In this document: in pieces, positions 34,989 through 43,441 of the stretch
How positions within the stretch are numbered: the first letter of the stretch is position 1
How the letters are laid out: each line of letters begins with the position of its first letter
Origin: Verrucomicrobiota bacterium
GTDB taxonomy: Bacteria; Verrucomicrobiota; Verrucomicrobiia; Limisphaerales; UBA8199
Assembly (NCBI GenBank): GCA_012517205.1
Contig: JAAYVL010000110.1
Coordinates: 1-55,378, forward strand
Length of the DNA: 55,378 nucleotides
Reading direction: 5' to 3'
The notes under the pieces: generated by a model
What the model saw: only the letters and a program-made list of their open reading frames with translations
Databases searched by the model: none
What the model was told of the DNA's origin: nothing
Position numbers and translations under genes: made by a program

Positions 34989-35291
34989 AAGATTGGGTGC
35001 CAATTCGGCCAGGGGCAAGCCGCAATCGCTGGTTAACGCCCGGTTTTTACCTCCCTGACCGCCGAATTCCAAGCCCCTCCTTCCTATCGGCTGCCCAACT
35101 GTGCCATTTTGGCACAGTTCCGCGCCCGGCGCAGGACTCGAATGTCCCAGCCAAACCGTTCCTCCCGAACACCTCAAAAAGGCAAAAACAATCCCCCATC
35201 ACCCTCCTCCCGCCCAACCAATCCCCAACCGACGCCTCCGCGCCTCGGATTCTCAATTCTGAGAATCCTGCCGGCTTCCTCCCTACCTTCG
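34989..35291. other. Intergenic region upstream of dacB
   Basis: Gene-free. Its notable feature is the palindrome at 35097-35119 (separate entry). The rest, together with repeat copy 3 and the bases to 35617, makes a 630-bp gap between two minus-strand genes. Confidence 0.35.
35097..35119. promoter_or_regulatory. 9-bp inverted repeat AACTGTGCC-N5-GGCACAGTT
   Basis: Perfect dyad symmetry, AT-rich 5-base centre, about 110 bp before the dacB start. It is shaped like a transcription-factor operator. A sigma-54 reading of TGGCAC was tested and fails because no GC lies at the -12 spacing. Confidence 0.45.
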
Positions 35292-35403
35292 AGCCGTGTA
35301 CAAGGGGTGTACAAGGGATGCTCACCGGGTGTACGTAGGATTTTCCATTGCTGATCCGATGAGCATCCGATGGGCACCCCTTGTACACCCCTTGTACACG
35401 GCT
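35292..35403. repeat. TGTACA palindromic element, copy 3
   Basis: The left arm begins at 35292 and the right arm ends at 35403; the outer 26 bp of each arm are perfect reverse complements and include the paired 11-bp CCCTTGTACAC units. The inner arms diverge (GATGCTCACCGGG against a region with a repeated GATGAGCATC/GATGGGCACC), so this copy is older or shuffled. It lies about 215 bp beyond the WYL gene's stop codon. Confidence 0.88.
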
Positions 35404-35617
35404 AATTATTAGCCCGGAATGGACTTGGGATTGGCTGGATTTCTTAGCAAAACTGGGGATAATTGACGCCAAAGCCGGTTTCCGGCTCCATTTCGCTATG
35501 CGGGGCCTTTGCCACTGCTGCCGTGGCTACGATTTATCTCAAACCGGGGCTCTTGGAGGACTTTTTCTTCCTTTTGGGTCTCTTGCGCCTGGTTCGGACG
35601 GCCTTTGGCCTCCCGGG
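35404..35617. other. Gap between repeat copy 3 and the WYL regulator 3' end
   Basis: Just over 200 bases with nothing recognised. Short plus-strand frames run into the antisense of the WYL gene and are not supported. Confidence 0.3.
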
Positions 35618-36622
35618 TCAGCTTTGCGCGCCCCCTCCGTATTTCCTGGTCAATTCCCTGGCTACCGCTGCCAACCGGGCTCGCAACGCTTCGGGACGCA
35701 CCACTGTGGCGTGGCCTCCCATCCCCAGCACCCACCGTTCCGCCTCCTCCAGGCTGTCCAACCGCAGCCGCAGCCGCAGCATGCCCCCGGGCATTTCGGT
35801 CAGTTCCTGGCTCGAATGCAGCCGCCGACCCCGCACGTCATCCGCCGCAAAGGCGTCCAATTCCACCACCACCTCGAAGTCGTCCTGTCCCTTGAACAGC
35901 CCCAGGCTGCCTTGCAGGTATTCATTCAGGTCGAACTTCTTTGACACGGTGAAGCGCCGGCCCGTGAATTTTGCCTTGCTCAGCCGCGCCAGCACGAAAG
36001 TCCGCATGGCCTTCCGGGTTACGTCGAAGCCGAAGAGGCACCACTGGTTATTCACGCACGCGATATGATACGGATGCACGTGCCGTTGCTGGGCCTTCAG
36101 TTGGCCCCGGTTCCGGTAGCTGAACCGCACCGCCCGCCGCTCGCTGACCGCCTGCGTCAGCAGGGCAAACACCGCCAGTTCCGCGTCGCCGGGGGCAAAC
36201 GGCCGGAACGAGAGCACCCCGTCCAGGCTGCCCAGGGAGTAGCGCGCGCTCTGGTCCAACTGGCCGGTCAGCTTGCGGAAGGTGGACTCCAGCATCTGTT
36301 GCAGGGGCGTGCCGCGGTACTGCGCGATCGCCTTGCTGGCGATGAACAGCGCGAACGTGTCCGCCTCGGAGATCGGCATTTGCGGGAAATGCGGCACGGA
36401 GCGGGTGAAGAAATAGCCGTTCCGCGCCGGGTCAAACTCGAGGGGCAGGTTCAGGCGGGTGCGCATGAAATCCACGTCCCGCTTGATGGTGCGGACGCTC
36501 ATTTCGAACTCCCGCGCCAGCGTGTGGCAGTTGGGATATTCCTTGTTTTCGATGAGCTGATGAATCCGCAGCATTCGCTCAATCGCCGGCCAGCTATACA
36601 CCGTGGTTCGTGGTTTGCGCAT
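35618..36622 (-). CDS. WYL-domain transcriptional regulator
   Basis: A 334-aa regulator. An N-terminal HTH (residues about 12-60; RMLRIHQLIENKEYPNCHTL then SVRTIKRDVDFMRTRLNLPL) is followed by a WYL domain (about 150-225; RAVRFSYRNRGQ, HVHPYHIACVNNQWCLFGFD) and a C-terminal WCX-like region (RLRLRLDSLEEAERWVLGMG). WYL domains sense nucleotides or nucleic acids and often control defence or repair genes (for example CapW, BrxR, PafBC). It is divergent from the ARPP-1 gene, and two copies of a symmetrical block lie between them. It most probably regulates that gene and itself. Confidence 0.92.
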   Translation of the reverse strand: MRKPRTTVYSWPAIERMLRIHQLIENKEYPNCHTLAREFEMSVRTIKRDVDFMRTRLNLPLEFDPARNGYFFTRSVPHFPQMPISEADTFALFIASKAIAQYRGTPLQQMLESTFRKLTGQLDQSARYSLGSLDGVLSFRPFAPGDAELAVFALLTQAVSERRAVRFSYRNRGQLKAQQRHVHPYHIACVNNQWCLFGFDVTRKAMRTFVLARLSKAKFTGRRFTVSKKFDLNEYLQGSLGLFKGQDDFEVVVELDAFAADDVRGRRLHSSQELTEMPGGMLRLRLRLDSLEEAERWVLGMGGHATVVRPEALRARLAAVARELTRKYGGGAQS

Positions 36623-36719
36623 GATTCACTTGTGGCGGCGCGGGCCGCGGCCCGCGGTTCCCGGGCTTCGCCGTCCGCCCGCCTCGCATTTAAAGCGCCC
36701 GGCGCCCGGGCCACAACTC

Positions 36720-36755
36720 TTTTTGTAATCGGGGGTGCCATTCCCTGTCACCCCC
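36720..36755. promoter_or_regulatory. WYL/ARPP-1 intergenic operator block 1
   Basis: TTTTTGTAA (36720-36728), two bases, then a 25-bp dyad with arms GGGGGTG (36731-36737) and CACCCCC (36749-36755) around an 11-base centre CCATTCCCTGT. It repeats at 36837-36872. The substitutions between the copies keep arm complementarity. Likely a regulator-binding site; RNA hairpin formation is the alternative. Confidence 0.65.
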
Positions 36756-36836
36756 GCGAAGAAAGCCCCGGTTGGCCGGCCTTTTCCGGGGCTCCGGCCC
36801 GCCGGGTTTCCCGGGGGCGGTTCGGAACGCGCGGTT

Positions 36837-36872
36837 TTTTTGTAAGGGGGAGTGTCATTGGTTGTCACTCCC
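36837..36872. promoter_or_regulatory. WYL/ARPP-1 intergenic operator block 2
   Basis: TTTTTGTAA (36837-36845), two bases, then arms GGGAGTG (36848-36854) and CACTCCC (36866-36872) around TCATTGGTTGT. It lies 117 bp from block 1 and ends 59 bases before the ARPP-1 ATG. Fourth positions of the two arms changed together (G/C in block 1, A/T in block 2), preserving symmetry. Confidence 0.65.
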
Positions 36873-36931
36873 GGTCGGTTATTGTGTTCGGCGCCGGGTG
36901 AGTTCCACCCGGCATGAACGAAAGGAAAAAC

Positions 36932-37978
36932 ATGGAAAACGCAGTACAGAGCCGGTTGCAGTCCGTTCAGTTTGGGAAGGCGCAGCGCTATCAGAACCTC
37001 GCGATTCTGCCGCTCATCGCCCCGGCCGACGGCGCCTGCCAATATCGCACGCTCGGGGAAGCCCTCGCCGCCTGGGACCTCGCCATCACGGAAGTGTCGG
37101 AGGCGGGTTCGGTCCCCAACCTGATGGTCATCAACCGCGCCACACAGCCCGTCCTGCTTTTGGATGGGGAGGAGCTCGCGGGCGCCCGGCAGAACCGGGT
37201 CCTCAATACGTCAATCCTGATCAAGGGATGCTCGGAAACCCGGATTCCGGTCAGTTGCACCGAGCAGGGCCGGTGGGCCTACACCACGCGGGCCTTTGCT
37301 GAATCCGGGAACATTATGGCCTTCAAAGCCCGGGCCCGAAAGACCCGTTCCGTTCATGAGTCGTTGGAATCCCTGGGCTCTTACCAGTCCAACCAGGGTG
37401 ACGTCTGGAATAGCATTGACAAGTTGTACTCCAAGGCTGGCTTCCGCTCGGCCACCGCCGCCATGAGCGATCTTTTCAAGGCGCAAACCGAGGCGCTTCT
37501 GAAGTGCGACGAGGTCTTCCAGCTTGTTCCGGGTCAGGTTGGGTTGCTGGCCTTTGTTGACGGCCAGCTTGTGGGCGCCGAGATGATCTCGCGCAGCGCG
37601 GCTTATGCCCGGCTTCATGCCAAGCTGGTCCGCAGCTACGCGCTGGAAGCCCTGATGCCCTCCGACTCCGCGCCCGCGGGAAAGCCCGGGGAGCCCGCCC
37701 CCGCGCCCGGCGGGAGCAGCGCCCCGCCCAAACCCGCGGGAGAGGCCGATCTGACCGCGAGCGCCCGGCAGTTCTTCGCGGAAGTTGCCGCCGCGAAAGA
37801 ACAGCAGTTTCCCTCGGTCGGGCTCGGCACCGACTGCCGCTACGAAGCCCGGAACCTGGTCGGGACGGCGCTGGTGCATGAACAGGAAGCCATCCACGCC
37901 GCCTTCTTCCGTCTGGATGACTCCGAGTCTCCCTCACATCGCCGCCGGCCTTTTCCGCGCCGGCATCCGCTGGGATGA
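36932..37978 (+). CDS. ARPP-1 family protein (ADP-ribosylglycohydrolase/rhodanese-phosphatase-associated)
   Basis: A 348-aa cytoplasmic protein. Its core (residues about 15-250) matches my recollection of ARPP-1/DUF6569: FGKAQRYQNLAILPLI, ITEVSEAGSVPNLMVIN, PVLLLDGEELAGARQNRVLN, IPVSCTEQGRWAY, GSYQSNQGDVWN and KLVRSYALEAL. A Pro/Ala-rich linker follows, then SVGLGTDCRYEARNLVGTAL near the end. The domain was named by comparative genomics for linkage to ADP-ribosylglycohydrolases and rhodanese/phosphatases in predicted NAD- or ADP-ribose-linked systems; no biochemical activity is known to me. The start at 36932 is preferred because AAAGGA lies five bases upstream. The WYL regulator is divergent. 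Confidence 0.88.
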   Translation: MENAVQSRLQSVQFGKAQRYQNLAILPLIAPADGACQYRTLGEALAAWDLAITEVSEAGSVPNLMVINRATQPVLLLDGEELAGARQNRVLNTSILIKGCSETRIPVSCTEQGRWAYTTRAFAESGNIMAFKARARKTRSVHESLESLGSYQSNQGDVWNSIDKLYSKAGFRSATAAMSDLFKAQTEALLKCDEVFQLVPGQVGLLAFVDGQLVGAEMISRSAAYARLHAKLVRSYALEALMPSDSAPAGKPGEPAPAPGGSSAPPKPAGEADLTASARQFFAEVAAAKEQQFPSVGLGTDCRYEARNLVGTALVHEQEAIHAAFFRLDDSESPSHRRRPFPRRHPLG

Positions 37979-38245
37979 GGACGCCTCCGGAATGAACGGG
38001 TTGCGCGCGGGCGGCGGCCGGATTGCCCGGGAATGGAAGCGCAAACTCCTCCGCGGCGAGGTTCGAGGTTTGCCTTCCATTTTCCGGGCCGGGTTCTCCC
38101 GGCCCGGCGGGCCGCGGCGGCGCCGGCCCGCGCGCCTTGACCGGGGGAGCCGGCCCCGGGACGGGGGGTGCAGGTATTGTCTTTTCAGGAGGGGGGTGGG
38201 TAGGGTAGATTTCCGGGCGTTGGGCTGGGAGTCCGCGGAAGAATT

Positions 38246-39364
38246 ATGGCCAAATATAAAATTGCATGGTTGCCGGGCGATGGCATCGGCGTTGAAGTAC
38301 TGGAGGCGGCGAAGATCGTTCTCGATCGGCTGCAGCTCGATGCGGAGTATTTACCCGGCGATATCGGCTGGGAGTTCTGGCGCCGGGAGGGCGATGCGCT
38401 GCCGCCCCGGACGGTGGAGTTGCTCCAGCGGGTGGATGCGGCCATGTTTGGGGCGATCACGTCCAAGCCCGCCCGCACGGCGGCGGCGGAGCTGGCGCCC
38501 GAGCTGCAGGATCGCGGCCTGAGCTACCGGTCGCCCATCGTGCGGATGCGGCAGTTGTTTGATCTCTATGTTTGCCTGCGCCCCTGCAAGGGGTATCCCG
38601 GCAATCCGCTCAACTTCAAGGAGGGCATAGACCTGGTGGTGTTCCGCGAGAACACCGAGGATTTGTATGCCGGGGTCGAGTTCGCGCCCGTGCCGCCGGA
38701 GCTGGCCCGCACGCTCGGGCAGCTTGCCCGGCCCTTTGCGCCGTTCGCGAAGCTGCCGCGCGACCAATACGCGATCTCCTGCAAGATCAATACGCGGGCC
38801 GGCTCGGAGCGCATCGTGCGCGCCGCGTTCGATTTCGCCCGCAAGCACGGGCGCAAGAAGGTCACCGTGGTGCACAAGGCCAACGTCGTGCGGGCCACCG
38901 ACGGCCTGTTCCTCGAAGCCGCCAAAGCCGTGGCGAAGGACTACCCGGAAATCCCGATGGACGACGCCAACATTGACGCCATGACCATGTGGCTGCTCAA
39001 GAACCCCCACAACTACGACGTGCTGGTGGCGCCGAATCTTTACGGGGATATCATTTCCGACCTCTGCGCCCAGATGGTGGGCGGCCTGGGATTTGGGTGC
39101 TCGGGCAACCTGGGCGCCCGGCTGGCGGTGTTCGAGCCGACGCATGGCTCGGCGCCGAAATACGCCGGCCAATACAAGGTCAACCCCATCGCCACCATCC
39201 TGGCGGTCAAGATGATGCTGGATTGGCTGGGCGAGGCGGCGAAAGCCCAGGCCCTGGAGCAGGCGGTGGCCCGGGTCATCCAGGACGGCCGGGTGCGCAC
39301 CTACGACCTGGGGGGAACGAGCACCACCTTGCAGATGGCGCAGGCCATCGCGGAACAGCTATGA
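38246..39364 (+). CDS. Isocitrate/isopropylmalate dehydrogenase family enzyme (IDH-like)
   Basis: A 372-aa beta-decarboxylating dehydrogenase. It opens IAWLPGDGIGVEVLEAAKIV, the family signature, with substrate region YRSPIVRMRQLFDLYVCLRP and the loop FRENTEDLYAGVEF. That ENTED-YAG form is found in NAD-dependent isocitrate and homoisocitrate dehydrogenases, whereas LeuB has RELTGGIYFG. NLYGDIISDLCAQMVGG and FEPTHGSAPKYAGQ complete the metal and cofactor sites. It probably oxidises isocitrate or an analogue to a 2-oxoacid, CO2 and NADH. GGAAG precedes the ATG. Its stop overlaps the next start (ATGA) and it heads a five-gene operon. Confidence 0.9.
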   Translation: MAKYKIAWLPGDGIGVEVLEAAKIVLDRLQLDAEYLPGDIGWEFWRREGDALPPRTVELLQRVDAAMFGAITSKPARTAAAELAPELQDRGLSYRSPIVRMRQLFDLYVCLRPCKGYPGNPLNFKEGIDLVVFRENTEDLYAGVEFAPVPPELARTLGQLARPFAPFAKLPRDQYAISCKINTRAGSERIVRAAFDFARKHGRKKVTVVHKANVVRATDGLFLEAAKAVAKDYPEIPMDDANIDAMTMWLLKNPHNYDVLVAPNLYGDIISDLCAQMVGGLGFGCSGNLGARLAVFEPTHGSAPKYAGQYKVNPIATILAVKMMLDWLGEAAKAQALEQAVARVIQDGRVRTYDLGGTSTTLQMAQAIAEQL

Positions 39365-40274
39365 GCGCCGCCGCTTCCGGGCCGGAGACCCGCCGGGTTT
39401 TGCTCCACGAAGTCGGGCTGCGCGACGGCCTGCAGATGGAGAAGCAGGTGGTTCCCCTCGAGCAGAAGGTGCGCTGGGCGGAAGCCCTGCTGGAGGCGGG
39501 GGTGGATGTGGTGCAGTTGGGCTCGTTTGTGCATCCGGGCAAGGTGCCGCAGATGGCGGACACCGACGCGCTCTTTCAGCATTTCACCGCGCCCGGGCGC
39601 AAACCGGCCGGCGCGACGCTGTCGGGGCTGGTGCTGAACGAGAAGGGGCTGGAGCGCGGCCTGGCGTGCGGGGTCGAGTTGTTTTGCATGGGGGTTTCGG
39701 CCAGTGAAACCCACAGCCAGAAGAACACCGGCATGAGCGTGGCGGAGGCCACCACGCGCATCATCGCCATGGCGCAACAGGCGGCGGGCGCGGGCAAAAA
39801 GGTTCAGCTCTCCGTCCAGTCCGCGTTTGGCTGCGGATTTGAAGGCCCGGTGCCGGCGGAGCGCGTGCTGGGCATCGCCGGGCGGTTTCTGGAGGCCGGG
39901 TTTCGGAACCTGAGCCTGGCGGACACCGCCGGGCAGGGGACGCCGGAGCAGGTCGAGCAGTTGTTCGGCGCGATCTTACAACGGGCGCCGGACGCCGAAT
40001 GCACCGCGCATTTCCACAACACCTACGGGCTGGGGATGGCCAACTGTTGCGCCGCGCTGCGCGTGGGGGTGAAGTGTTTCGAGTCCGCCGTGGCCGGGCT
40101 GGGCGGCTGCCCGTTCACGAAAGTGGCCGGCGGGAACGTTTGCACCGAAGACTTGGTGTATTACCTGCAGCGGCGGGGCCTGCGGCCGGACGTGAACCGG
40201 GCGCGGCTGGTGGAAGTGGCGCGCGACCTGAGCCGGTTTTTCGCGCGCGAGCTGCCGGGCATGATTTACAAGAT

Positions 40275-40278
<4 letters not shown>
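39361..40278 (+). CDS. Hydroxymethylglutaryl-CoA lyase-like enzyme (DRE-TIM metallolyase)
   Basis: A 305-aa TIM-barrel metal-dependent lyase. LLHEVGLRDGLQMEKQVVPL (residues about 13-32) is the HMG-CoA lyase form of the DRE-TIM start, and DTAGQGTPEQVEQLFGAI plus CTAHFHNTYGLGMANC supply the metal-binding HxH region. GLGGCPFTKVAGGNVCTEDL is the C-terminal loop carrying the catalytic cysteine of HMG-CoA lyases (GLGGCP). The family cleaves 3-hydroxy-3-methylglutaryl-CoA or relatives such as citramalyl-CoA to acetyl-CoA plus a keto acid. Both ends overlap neighbours by four bases (ATGA), so it is tightly coupled to the dehydrogenase and CoA transferase. Confidence 0.9.
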
Positions 40279-41501
<1,223 letters not shown>

Positions 41502-41558
41502 GGCCGCCCCTGCTGATTCCTGGACTCCCTTTAACCCGTAGATACCCTTGCTGAACTT

Positions 41559-42839
41559 ATGACCGTAGTTGAAAAGATCCTGGCCCGCGCCACCGGCCGG
41601 CCTTCGGTGAAGGCTGGCGACGTCCTCGAACCCAAGGTTGACCTTGCCATGTCGCACGAGAATGCGGCTTTGGTGATCAATCAGTTTCGCGAAATCTACC
41701 AGGGCACGCCGCTGCCGCCCCGGATTTGGGATGCCCGCCGCGTGGCGGTGATCTTTGACCATCGCGTCCCGGCCGAATCGCCCAAGACGGCCTCCAACCA
41801 GAAGAAGGTGCGCGAGTTCATCGGGGCGCAGGGGGTGGGCAAGTTCCACGACATCCGGGGCGATGTGGGCGGCATCTGCCACCAGGTCCTGCCGGAAAAC
41901 GGCTATGTCCGCCCGGGCTACGTGGTGGTGGGCACTGATTCGCACACCACCAGCCACGGGGCGCTGGGGGCGTTTGCCTTCGGCATCGGCGCCACCGAGA
42001 TGGCCAGCGTCTGGGCCCTGGGCACGGTTCTGAACGTCGAAGTGCCGCCGACCATCAAGGTGATCGTGAAGGGCCGCTTCCGGAAGTTTGTGGGCGCCAA
42101 GGATTTGATTCTGCACATTATCGGCCGGATCAGCGCCCAGGGCGCGAATTTCAAGGTGCTGGAGTTCCACGGCGAAACCATCCGCCGCCTGCCCACCTCC
42201 GGCCGGCTGGTGCTCTGCAATATGTCCGTCGAGGCGGGCGCCACGGCGGGCATCGTTCCGGCGGACGAGGAGACGGCGCGTTACTTGCGCGAGGAGGCGG
42301 GCGTGACCGACCCGCTCGAGCCGGTGCTGCCGGATGCCGGGGCGAACTATGAAAGCGTGCTGGAGGTCAATGTCTCCCGGCTGGAGCCGCAGATCGCCTG
42401 CCCGCATACCGTGGATAACGTGAAGCCGATTGGCCAGGTGGCCGGCACCCGGGTTAACCAGATTGTGATTGGCTCGTGCACCAACGGGCGGCTCGACGAC
42501 CTGGCCGTGGCGGCGAAGATTCTCAAGGGCCGGAAGGTGGCGCCGGGCACGCGCATGTTGATTTTCCCGGCCTCGGCGAAAATCTTCCGCCAGGCGCTGG
42601 GCAAAGGCTATATCGGCGCCTTTATGCAGGCCGGCGCCGTGGTGATGAACTCCGGCTGCGGCCCGTGCCTGGGCATTCACCAGGGCGCGCTCGGCGATGG
42701 CGAAACCGCGCTTTCCACCACCAACCGCAATTTCAAGGGCCGCATGGGCAATCCCCAGGCCGCGGTTTACCTGTGTTCTCCGGCGGTGGCCGCCGCCTCC
42801 GCCCTCACCGGCGTCATTACCGATCCCCGAAAATCCTAG
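41559..42839 (+). CDS. 3-isopropylmalate dehydratase/homoaconitase-type large subunit
   Basis: A 426-aa [4Fe-4S] hydratase large subunit. It has VEKILARATGRPSVKAGDVL at the start, VVGTDSHTTSHGALGAFAFG, and the three cluster-cysteine motifs: GTDSHTT-proximal region, IGSCTNGRLDDL and GCGPCLGIHQGAL. Its length (about 420) matches the two-subunit archaeal-type LeuC/HacA form rather than the longer enterobacterial LeuC. It isomerises a hydroxy tricarboxylate or alkylmalate by dehydration and rehydration. The small subunit is encoded 31 bp downstream. The IDH-like gene in the same operon makes citrate/homocitrate-type substrates plausible as well as isopropylmalate. Confidence 0.93.
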   Translation: MTVVEKILARATGRPSVKAGDVLEPKVDLAMSHENAALVINQFREIYQGTPLPPRIWDARRVAVIFDHRVPAESPKTASNQKKVREFIGAQGVGKFHDIRGDVGGICHQVLPENGYVRPGYVVVGTDSHTTSHGALGAFAFGIGATEMASVWALGTVLNVEVPPTIKVIVKGRFRKFVGAKDLILHIIGRISAQGANFKVLEFHGETIRRLPTSGRLVLCNMSVEAGATAGIVPADEETARYLREEAGVTDPLEPVLPDAGANYESVLEVNVSRLEPQIACPHTVDNVKPIGQVAGTRVNQIVIGSCTNGRLDDLAVAAKILKGRKVAPGTRMLIFPASAKIFRQALGKGYIGAFMQAGAVVMNSGCGPCLGIHQGALGDGETALSTTNRNFKGRMGNPQAAVYLCSPAVAAASALTGVITDPRKS

Positions 42840-42870
42840 CAACCCGCGCTTCGTGCGCCTCCTTTGATCT

Positions 42871-43368
42871 ATGCCAAATGTTGTCTTCAAAGTCGGTGAC
42901 GATGTTTCCACCGACGTCATCTACCCGGGCCGCTACATGGCCACGGTGCTGCCCACCGAGACGCCGCAGTTTGCGTTTGCGGATGAGACGGCTTTCAACG
43001 CGAAGCTCAAAGCCAGGCAGGTTCCTCCGGGCAGCGTCCTGGTCGGCGGCCGGAACTTTGGCTGCGGCTCCTCGCGCGAGCAGGCGGTGTCCTGCCTGAA
43101 GGGGCATGAATTGATCATCGTCGCCCGGAGCTTTGCGCGCATCTTCCTGCAGAACGCCATTAACCTCGGCCTGCGCATGATTGTTTGCCCCGAAATTGAG
43201 GCCGCCGAGGGCGACGAGTTGGAGCTGACCGCCGGGGCCGTGGTGAACAAAACCACCGGGCGGCAGTTCAGCGTCGAGCCGATGCCCCAGTCCCGGCAGG
43301 TCATTATTGACGCCGGCGGGCTGATTCCCTACACGCGCAAGCGGTTGCTGGCGCAGGCGGCGGCCTGA
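42871..43368 (+). CDS. 3-isopropylmalate dehydratase/homoaconitase-type small subunit
   Basis: A 165-aa swivel-domain subunit. It has VGDDVSTDVIYPGRYMATVL at the start and VGGRNFGCGSSREQAVSCLK, the conserved GCGSSRE substrate-binding loop. The length is typical of the archaeal-type LeuD/HacB (about 160-170). It pairs with the large subunit encoded 31 bp upstream. The segment after FARIF (LQNAINLGLRMIVCPEIEAA) helps decide substrate choice in this family but I cannot read the specificity. It is the last gene of the operon. Confidence 0.93.
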   Translation: MPNVVFKVGDDVSTDVIYPGRYMATVLPTETPQFAFADETAFNAKLKARQVPPGSVLVGGRNFGCGSSREQAVSCLKGHELIIVARSFARIFLQNAINLGLRMIVCPEIEAAEGDELELTAGAVVNKTTGRQFSVEPMPQSRQVIIDAGGLIPYTRKRLLAQAAA

Positions 43369-43441
43369 CCCCGGGCGGCGCGGGTTCCCGCCGCGTTCCG
43401 GCGGCCTTTACTTGGGCGGCCGGACGGGCCATTTTATCCTT

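Noticed and set aside
35097-35119. Sigma-54 promoter reading of TGGCAC near dacB
   Set aside because: No GC at the -12 spacing on either strand. The palindrome explains the match.
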